Shown here: one piece after another, positions 30,209 through 33,117 of the stretch
Layout of the letters: each line of letters starts with the position of its first letter
How positions within the stretch are numbered: position 1 is the first letter of the stretch
NCBI GenBank assembly: GCA_002328295.1
Contig: DCXE01000045.1
Location: 3,349 to 36,465 of the forward strand
Direction: 5' to 3'
DNA: 33,117 bases
From: Candidatus Peribacter sp. UBA2144
Lineage (GTDB): Bacteria > Patescibacteriota > Gracilibacteria > Peribacterales > Peribacteraceae
Translations under genes and position numbers: made by a program
The notes under the pieces: model-generated
The model's database searches: none
Seen by the model: only the letters and a program-made list of their open reading frames with translations
What the model was told of the DNA's origin: nothing

Positions 30209-31255
30209 ATGACCACATATGCCGACTCGGGCGTTAACATAGAGGAAGGCGACAAAGCCTCCAAAAAAGCTTATGAACACGCATCCTCAACTTTTGCCTC
30301 ACGCAAAGGAATGATAGGAGAACCGGTGCAAGAGGAGAACGGATACGCAGGATTTTTGGACATGGAAGATTATTATCTGGTCCAAAGTGATGACTCAACG
30401 GGCTCCAAAATTGATCTGGCCTTCGAAGTCGGCGATCTTGGTACACTTGGATATGATCTGACTGCGATGGTCGCAGATGATGCGGTTTGTGTTGGAGCAG
30501 AACCAGTAAGCATTTCTAATACGCTTGATGTTCCAAAGATTGATTCCGATGAAGTTGATGCATTGATGGGCGGGCTCGCTAAGGCATGTTCTGAACAGAA
30601 GATCGTAGTTCCGGCAGGAGAAATCGCGGAAGTTCCGGGAGCAGTTTCCAAAGGCGTGTGGAGTGCAACAGTTATTGGAGTTGTGGAGAAGGACAAAGTC
30701 CTTAAGCCCGAGACGATTGAAGAAGATGATGTTATTCTGACTCTTAAGTCGGGTGTCGCACGTTCAAATGGATTCTCTCTGATCAGAAAAATACTGACTG
30801 ATAAGTTCGGTGATGATTGGGGAAATCAAGAACTTACAAAAACAATGCTTACTCCAAGTATTGTTTATTCAAAAGCTATCCTCGGTTTAATTGGACGTTA
30901 CAAAGAGGAAAGAAAAGTAAATATTAAAGGAATCGCACACATCACGGGGGGAGGAATTCCAAGCAAACTTGGAAGAGTTTTGAAGCCTTCTGGTAAGGGA
31001 GCTGAACTTACTGATCTTTTCGAGCCTCACAACGCGCTTAAAGAATTGATTGAACTTGGAGAGGTCCCGACCGAAGAAGCTTACAAAACATGGAACATGG
31101 GCAACGGCATGATGCTTGTTGTTTCTCCTGATGAAGTCGATAAGGCTACTACATTACTAAAGGCTGAAGGAGTGGATGCAAAGAAAGCTGGACTTATAAC
31201 TGCAGATCAAGGGGTCCATATTTCCGCTTACGTAGGGGATAAACTGAAGTTCTAG
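30209..31255 (+). CDS. purM: PurM-like phosphoribosylformylglycinamidine cyclo-ligase
   Basis: 348 aa. PurM (AIR synthase) closes the imidazole ring in purine synthesis with ATP. Family features seen are the opening TYADSGVNIEEGD, DDSTGSKIDL (in place of the usual TDGVGTKL), GYDLTAMVADDAVCVGAEPV, AGEIAEVPGAVSKGVW, the AHITGGGIPSKLGRVL block and NMGNGMMLVVSPDE. The nucleotide-loop change makes it a divergent member, but the order and length fit. A related PurM-superfamily enzyme is a less likely alternative. The start is fixed by TACAAT. No other purine gene lies nearby. Confidence 0.85.
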   Translation: MTTYADSGVNIEEGDKASKKAYEHASSTFASRKGMIGEPVQEENGYAGFLDMEDYYLVQSDDSTGSKIDLAFEVGDLGTLGYDLTAMVADDAVCVGAEPVSISNTLDVPKIDSDEVDALMGGLAKACSEQKIVVPAGEIAEVPGAVSKGVWSATVIGVVEKDKVLKPETIEEDDVILTLKSGVARSNGFSLIRKILTDKFGDDWGNQELTKTMLTPSIVYSKAILGLIGRYKEERKVNIKGIAHITGGGIPSKLGRVLKPSGKGAELTDLFEPHNALKELIELGEVPTEEAYKTWNMGNGMMLVVSPDEVDKATTLLKAEGVDAKKAGLITADQGVHISAYVGDKLKF

Positions 31256-31311
31256 CTGTTTCGCAACTTAAAAACTTTGAAAGATAAAATCACTTCTTGT
31301 AGCCTTAAAGG

Positions 31312-32148
31312 GTGCCAGAGTTTCTTCCCGATCCGGAAGTTCAAAAACAAAACAAGATAAACCGTCGTCGATTTATAAAGGCAGCAACTGCAGTTGTAAT
31401 ATACGATTTGTTGCAAAGCGAATATCAGGAGCCTGTGCCTATGCCAAGAATTACATTGCCTGAATTTAAGGAAATAGTTCGCTATGAACTTCCAGGGGTT
31501 AATGTAACCGAAGAGGTAGCACCGCCGAATGTAACAGGAGATGGAATTGGAGAATGGAGCATACCCGAAACAACTTTGTCGGTTATCAGAAGATTATTCC
31601 AGGAAAAACCGCAAGATGTTGTAGCAGATTCAACTGAATGGGTATCCGGATTTCAGGAGCCATTACAGCAAGAAGATGTTAAACCTGCATACGAACCTGT
31701 ATATGAACCTGCATACGAATCTGCATACGAACCTGCGGAGCCGAGCCAAAAATATACTTGCTCCAAAAAAACGCGCAATTCTTGCGATGGACTTAATCCA
31801 AAAGGATACCCAATGTATGTATTAAATACCTTGCCGGAAGATGCTTCCATGCGTGGGTTTATAGATTGGCACCAAAGGGCTGCTCTTAAATTGGACGACC
31901 AATTATACTTCGTCGTTGATGGAAGCCAGGGAACCATATGGAATGGGACACTTGGGTCCTATGTACTCACCAAGAATGAGGGAAGAATGAGGCGCACCCC
32001 ATTCGCATCTATAGCCAGATTCAAGCAAGCCAAATGGGACATTGGCCCCTCTCGCATAGCCCAAGTACTCATGAACGCAGTATCCGAAGAAGAGATGCAA
32101 TCTATGGATGTAAGGCAAAATGAGATAGGTTATCATAATTACGCTTAA
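31312..32148 (+). CDS. Hypothetical protein with Tat-like signal and Pro-Tyr-Glu repeats
   Basis: 278 aa, GTG start. Near residue 17 NRRRFIKAATAVVIYDLLQS resembles a twin-arginine signal (RRxFIK then a short hydrophobic run), so export is possible; tat genes are not in the window. Residues ~125-142 hold 4-residue repeats (PAYE, PVYE, PAYE, SAYE, PAEP) encoded by 12-bp tandem units (CCTGCATACGAA type) at about 31684-31737. The C-terminal ~115 residues look like a folded domain (GFIDWHQRAALKLDDQLYFV, TIWNGTLGSYVLTKNEGRM) that I cannot assign. The weak TAGCCT 6 nt before the GTG fits the leaderless pattern only loosely. Confidence 0.65.
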   Translation: MPEFLPDPEVQKQNKINRRRFIKAATAVVIYDLLQSEYQEPVPMPRITLPEFKEIVRYELPGVNVTEEVAPPNVTGDGIGEWSIPETTLSVIRRLFQEKPQDVVADSTEWVSGFQEPLQQEDVKPAYEPVYEPAYESAYEPAEPSQKYTCSKKTRNSCDGLNPKGYPMYVLNTLPEDASMRGFIDWHQRAALKLDDQLYFVVDGSQGTIWNGTLGSYVLTKNEGRMRRTPFASIARFKQAKWDIGPSRIAQVLMNAVSEEEMQSMDVRQNEIGYHNYA

Positions 32149-32224
32149 TTCTTGACACCAACTAAATCAATACTGGAATCCAGTATTCTTCTTAAACCCT
32201 CCTTCGTAAAAGTAAGCAAGATGC

Positions 32225-32230
32225 TATACT
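32225..32230 (+). promoter_or_regulatory. Extended -10 box (TGC-TATACT) for VIT1-like gene
   Basis: TATACT with TGC in front, ending 8 nt before the ATG at 32239. Confidence 0.7.
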
Positions 32231-32238
32231 AACACCCC

Positions 32239-32988
32239 ATGCGCACTCCCGAAGAACTTGCCATAGCCTACAAAGAGCATCAAGAAGCTGATGTGCATGG
32301 ACTTTGGATAGGATCATATATCCAAGACATTGTTTACGGAGGTAATGATGGAATCGTTACAACTTTTGCAGTAGTTGCAGGAACAATGGGAGCAGACCTT
32401 CCGCATTACATAATAATCATTCTGGGACTTGCTAACCTCTTGGCTGACGGAACTTCTATGGGAACTGGCGCATACCTTTCCAAGAGATCCGAACGTGATA
32501 ATTACGAGAGGCTGAGAAAAGAGGAGCTTGAAGAAATTGAAATTGATCCGGAAATTGAAGCGGAGGAAGTTCGGCAAATGTATAGAAAGAAAGGTTTTGA
32601 AGGAAAAGATCTTGAGCGTGCAGTTGAAATAATTACGGCTGACAAAGATCGTTGGGCAGAAGTTATGCTTCATGAAGAACATCACATGACAAAAGAAGCA
32701 TCCGAGAAACCCGTCGTTCACGGATTGCTGACATTTATATCATTCGCAATCTTCGGGGCCATTCCTCTAATCCCCTATTTTATTATCACAAGTGCAGACT
32801 CGCGCTTTCCGGTCGCTATTGTTTCCACTTTCTTTGCATTGGTGCTTTTGGGAGTTGCTAAGAGCAAAATAATGCGTGAGAAGATTTTCCGCGGTCCACT
32901 CGAGATTGTAAGCGTTGGGGCCCTTGGAGCATTTGTGGCTTATGGAGTGGGAGTATTTCTCAAGAGCTTGGTGGGAGTCGCTATGTAG
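32239..32988 (+). CDS. VIT1/CCC1 family Fe(II)/Mn(II) transporter
   Basis: 249 aa, normal length. Helix 1 begins DIVYGGNDGIVTTFAVVAGT (family signature with the metal-pathway Asp), and helix 2 has LGLANLLADGTSMGTGAYLS. The cytoplasmic metal-binding arm follows (~85-155), rich in Glu/His: EELEEIEIDPEIEAEEV ... WAEVMLHEEHHM. Three more helices end with GALGAFVAYGVGVFLKSLVG. Eukaryotic relatives load iron or manganese into vacuoles; in a bacterium it more likely exports metal or balances its level (inference). It may matter for the Fe-S machinery encoded in the same window. Confidence 0.93.
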   Translation: MRTPEELAIAYKEHQEADVHGLWIGSYIQDIVYGGNDGIVTTFAVVAGTMGADLPHYIIIILGLANLLADGTSMGTGAYLSKRSERDNYERLRKEELEEIEIDPEIEAEEVRQMYRKKGFEGKDLERAVEIITADKDRWAEVMLHEEHHMTKEASEKPVVHGLLTFISFAIFGAIPLIPYFIITSADSRFPVAIVSTFFALVLLGVAKSKIMREKIFRGPLEIVSVGALGAFVAYGVGVFLKSLVGVAM

Positions 32989-33004
32989 AGGAAACAGATA
33001 AATA

Positions 33005-33077
33005 CTGTCATCCTGAGCTCTGTCGAAGGATGACAGTGTACGTTGTGTCATGGTTCGACAGAGCTCACCATGACACA
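33005..33077. repeat. Two-module palindromic repeat, second copy
   Basis: Module A is CTGTCATCCT (33005-33014) with AGGATGACAG (33027-33036); module B is TGTGTCATGGT (33044-33054) with ACCATGACACA (33067-33077). Same modules, order and spacing type as 14116-14181. Confidence 0.8.
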
Positions 33078-33079
33078 TA

Positions 33080-33117
33080 AATCCTCTGAATCTTCTGCTT
33101 CCTCTGCCTCCTCTGCT
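33080..33117. repeat. TCTGCTTCCTC phrase at window end
   Basis: Tandem CTCTGAATCTTCTGCTTC and CTCTGCCTC units, same vocabulary as 24033-24123; runs off the window. Confidence 0.65.

Overview
The window looks like a chromosomal fragment of an uncultured Patescibacteria/CPR bacterium, most likely Peregrinibacteria-like (inference). It opens with the 3' part of a very divergent 16S rRNA gene. Genes are compact, with AT-leaning codon use, several small lineage-specific proteins and a tandem family of cysteine-rich zinc-ribbon proteins. The code is standard code 11: TGA ends several clear genes (sufD-like, udg, rlmE).

Layout. 1-1250: partial 16S rRNA with an altered anti-Shine-Dalgarno, not followed by tRNAs or 23S. 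1480-5119: NodB-type deacetylase, a minimal SufD-like protein and SufB on the minus strand, with small unknown genes on the plus strand between them. 5120-5494: a gene-free stretch rich in nested inverted repeats. 5495-10898: a MacA-like adaptor, MacB-type ATPase and two MacB/FtsX-fold permeases. 10972-14070: a tiny acidic ORF, a small two-helix membrane protein and a VirD4/TraG-like ATPase. 14207-19569: three tandem ~560-aa Cys-rich paralogs plus the fossil 3' end of a fourth. 19641-24022: PPC/DUF296 protein, SIMPL protein, SufC, family 4 uracil-DNA glycosylase, small membrane protein, PheS. 24223-25863: a GC-rich gene of planctomycetal type (LEPR motif plus two dockerin-like repeats), a probable foreign insertion. 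26117-32988: PyrE, RsmG, RlmE, a four-helix-bundle (S23/IVP) gene inside inverted repeats, FtsE without FtsX, a four-helix membrane protein, PurM, a Tat-signal-like protein and a VIT1/CCC1 transporter.

Two themes run through the whole window. First, at least twelve genes have a sigma70-like -10 hexamer ending only 6-12 nt before the start codon. Their mRNAs would be leaderless or nearly so. No well-placed GGAGG-type ribosome binding site was seen, and the 16S tail reads CACUUCC instead of CACCUCC. Second, many spacers are filled with short 'phrases' of 6-8 bp repeated in tandem and usually mirrored into hairpins, each spacer with its own vocabulary. Some of these repeats have entered genes: the nodB and sufC 3' ends, the sufC start and the middle of rsmG. 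One vocabulary (TTGACAA units) flanks the four-helix-bundle gene as inverted arms and recurs without it at two other loci, which suggests a transposase-less mobile cassette.
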